Under the pieces are notes generated by a model. The model saw nothing but the letters and a program-made list of their open reading frames with translations. It ran no database searches and was not told where the DNA came from. This document shows, in pieces, positions 52,849 to 53,332 of a stretch of DNA of 53,332 nt. Position 1 is the first letter of the stretch, and each line of letters opens with the position of its first letter. Source of the stretch: Oxalobacteraceae bacterium (GTDB lineage Bacteria > Pseudomonadota > Gammaproteobacteria > Burkholderiales > Burkholderiaceae_D). The stretch spans positions 131,936 to 185,267 of the forward strand of contig DPRS01000036.1 of NCBI GenBank assembly GCA_003537575.1. Direction: 5' to 3'. The position numbers were made by a program, and so were the translations under genes.

Positions 52849-52867
52849 AGAACGGCGAAGCTCACCC

Positions 52868-53332
52868 CTAGCGGGGACGATAGCCGCGCTGCTGTTCGAT
52901 GAAGCCGTCGAACGCATCCAGCAGCGGCGCAAATTTAGTCGCATCCCGCTCCAGCCGCATCAATGCCAGGCAGGCCGCCTCCAGCGTCGACAACTGGTGC
53001 GGCAAGTGCGCCTTGCGAATCAGGTAACGGGACGCCGGCACATCCGTCAGCGAGAAACGCGGCAAGGTCTGCAGCAGCGGGTTCAGGTACAGCATCTTGC
53101 GGCTCTTGCGCCAGGTGGCATCCAGCACCACCAGGCGCAGGCGCGCCGGGTCGCCTGGCAAGCCCGCACCCGGCGCCACGGCATTGCCGTTATTCGCATC
53201 GTAGCCATTAGCATCGCCGTCATGCCCGACGATGCCACCCGGAAGTTCCGGATACAGCAGCACGGTATGAGCAGGCACAGCGGACGTATCTGCAGTAGTT
53301 CCTGCACCGATTCCTGCGGCGGCTCCTGCGCC
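52868..53332 (-). CDS. DTW-domain protein, probable tRNA-uridine aminocarboxypropyltransferase (5' partial)
   Basis: The frame is open through the right edge, so the N terminus is missing; the first internal start is a GTG at 53278. The motif VVLDATWRKSRKM matches the DTW family (Asp-X-Thr-Trp), and ASRYLIRKAHLPHQLSTLEA is the conserved downstream segment. Family members transfer an aminocarboxypropyl group from SAM to uridine in tRNA. A low-complexity Gly/Ala/Asn-rich stretch (about 53165-53232 and again near the edge) interrupts the domain between LLYPE and RLRLVVLD, which is unusual. Confidence 0.82.
   Translation of the reverse strand, partial: GAGAAAGIGAGTTADTSAVPAHTVLLYPELPGGIVGHDGDANGYDANNGNAVAPGAGLPGDPARLRLVVLDATWRKSRKMLYLNPLLQTLPRFSLTDVPASRYLIRKAHLPHQLSTLEAACLALMRLERDATKFAPLLDAFDGFIEQQRGYRPR

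Noticed and set aside
1..53332. CRISPR arrays, tRNA or rRNA genes, insertion sequences
   Set aside because: No regularly spaced short repeats, cloverleaf-like tRNA, rRNA or transposase signatures were found while reading both strands.

Overview
The window reads as chromosomal DNA of a betaproteobacterium, most likely a Burkholderiales member of Oxalobacteraceae type. This is an inference from the GC-rich codon use, the long-form PstA, the PhoX/Ppk/SixA/Ppx grouping and the many GGDEF-EAL proteins. No rRNA, tRNA, CRISPR array, insertion sequence or prophage was recognised. Both edges cut genes: pstA at the left and a DTW-domain protein at the right.

Region 1 (1-16.3 kb) is a phosphate-starvation island. 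It holds pstA(partial)-pstB-phoU, a HicB-like orphan, the Tat-exported phosphatase phoX, ppk-sixA, and on the minus strand a three-gene overlapping operon that looks like phosphate-limitation lipid remodelling (OlsB-like N-acyltransferase, PlcP-like phospholipase C, Agt-like glycosyltransferase). Then come ppx and a membrane GGDEF-EAL protein. Five sites carry GTCA-type half-sites repeated exactly every 11 bp, as in PhoB boxes: before phoX, ppk, olsB, the GGDEF-EAL gene, and an intergenic element. Four of them have a -10-like hexamer exactly 10 nt downstream, the spacing of the E. coli phoA promoter. The intergenic one drives what looks like an undescribed structured small RNA (about 16189-16333) with a CU-rich anti-Shine-Dalgarno stretch and an intrinsic terminator.

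Region 2 (16.6-22.4 kb) is tamA-tamB, the outer-membrane/periplasm-spanning pair.

Region 3 (22.4-46.8 kb) is a dense second-messenger and chemosensory block. On the minus strand, in transcription order, there is a Wsp-like chemosensory operon (CheW, CheR-TPR, CheW, MCP, CheA-REC, CheB) ending in a giant REC-GAF-PAS-GGDEF-EAL-REC-PAS protein whose GGDEF motif is destroyed but whose EAL residues are intact. It is followed by a second giant PAS-GGDEF-EAL-REC protein with a candidate c-di-GMP-I (GEMM) riboswitch in its leader, then a small module protein, an HDOD protein, a histidine kinase, a REC-HD-GYP protein and a stand-alone receiver. Divergently on the plus strand is a CHASE-PAS-GAF-PAS-GGDEF-EAL-REC protein whose receiver has Glu in place of the phosphorylatable Asp. 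The two minus-strand giants share a 537-bp gapless direct repeat.

Region 4 (46.9-53.3 kb) has a small membrane protein, a PbpG-type D-alanyl-D-alanine peptidase, rdgC, a MASE1-PAS-GGDEF-EAL protein and the partial DTW protein.

Overall the window ties phosphate limitation, polyphosphate, membrane lipid replacement and c-di-GMP signalling together. The links that run through PhoB boxes and the riboswitch are read from sequence only.
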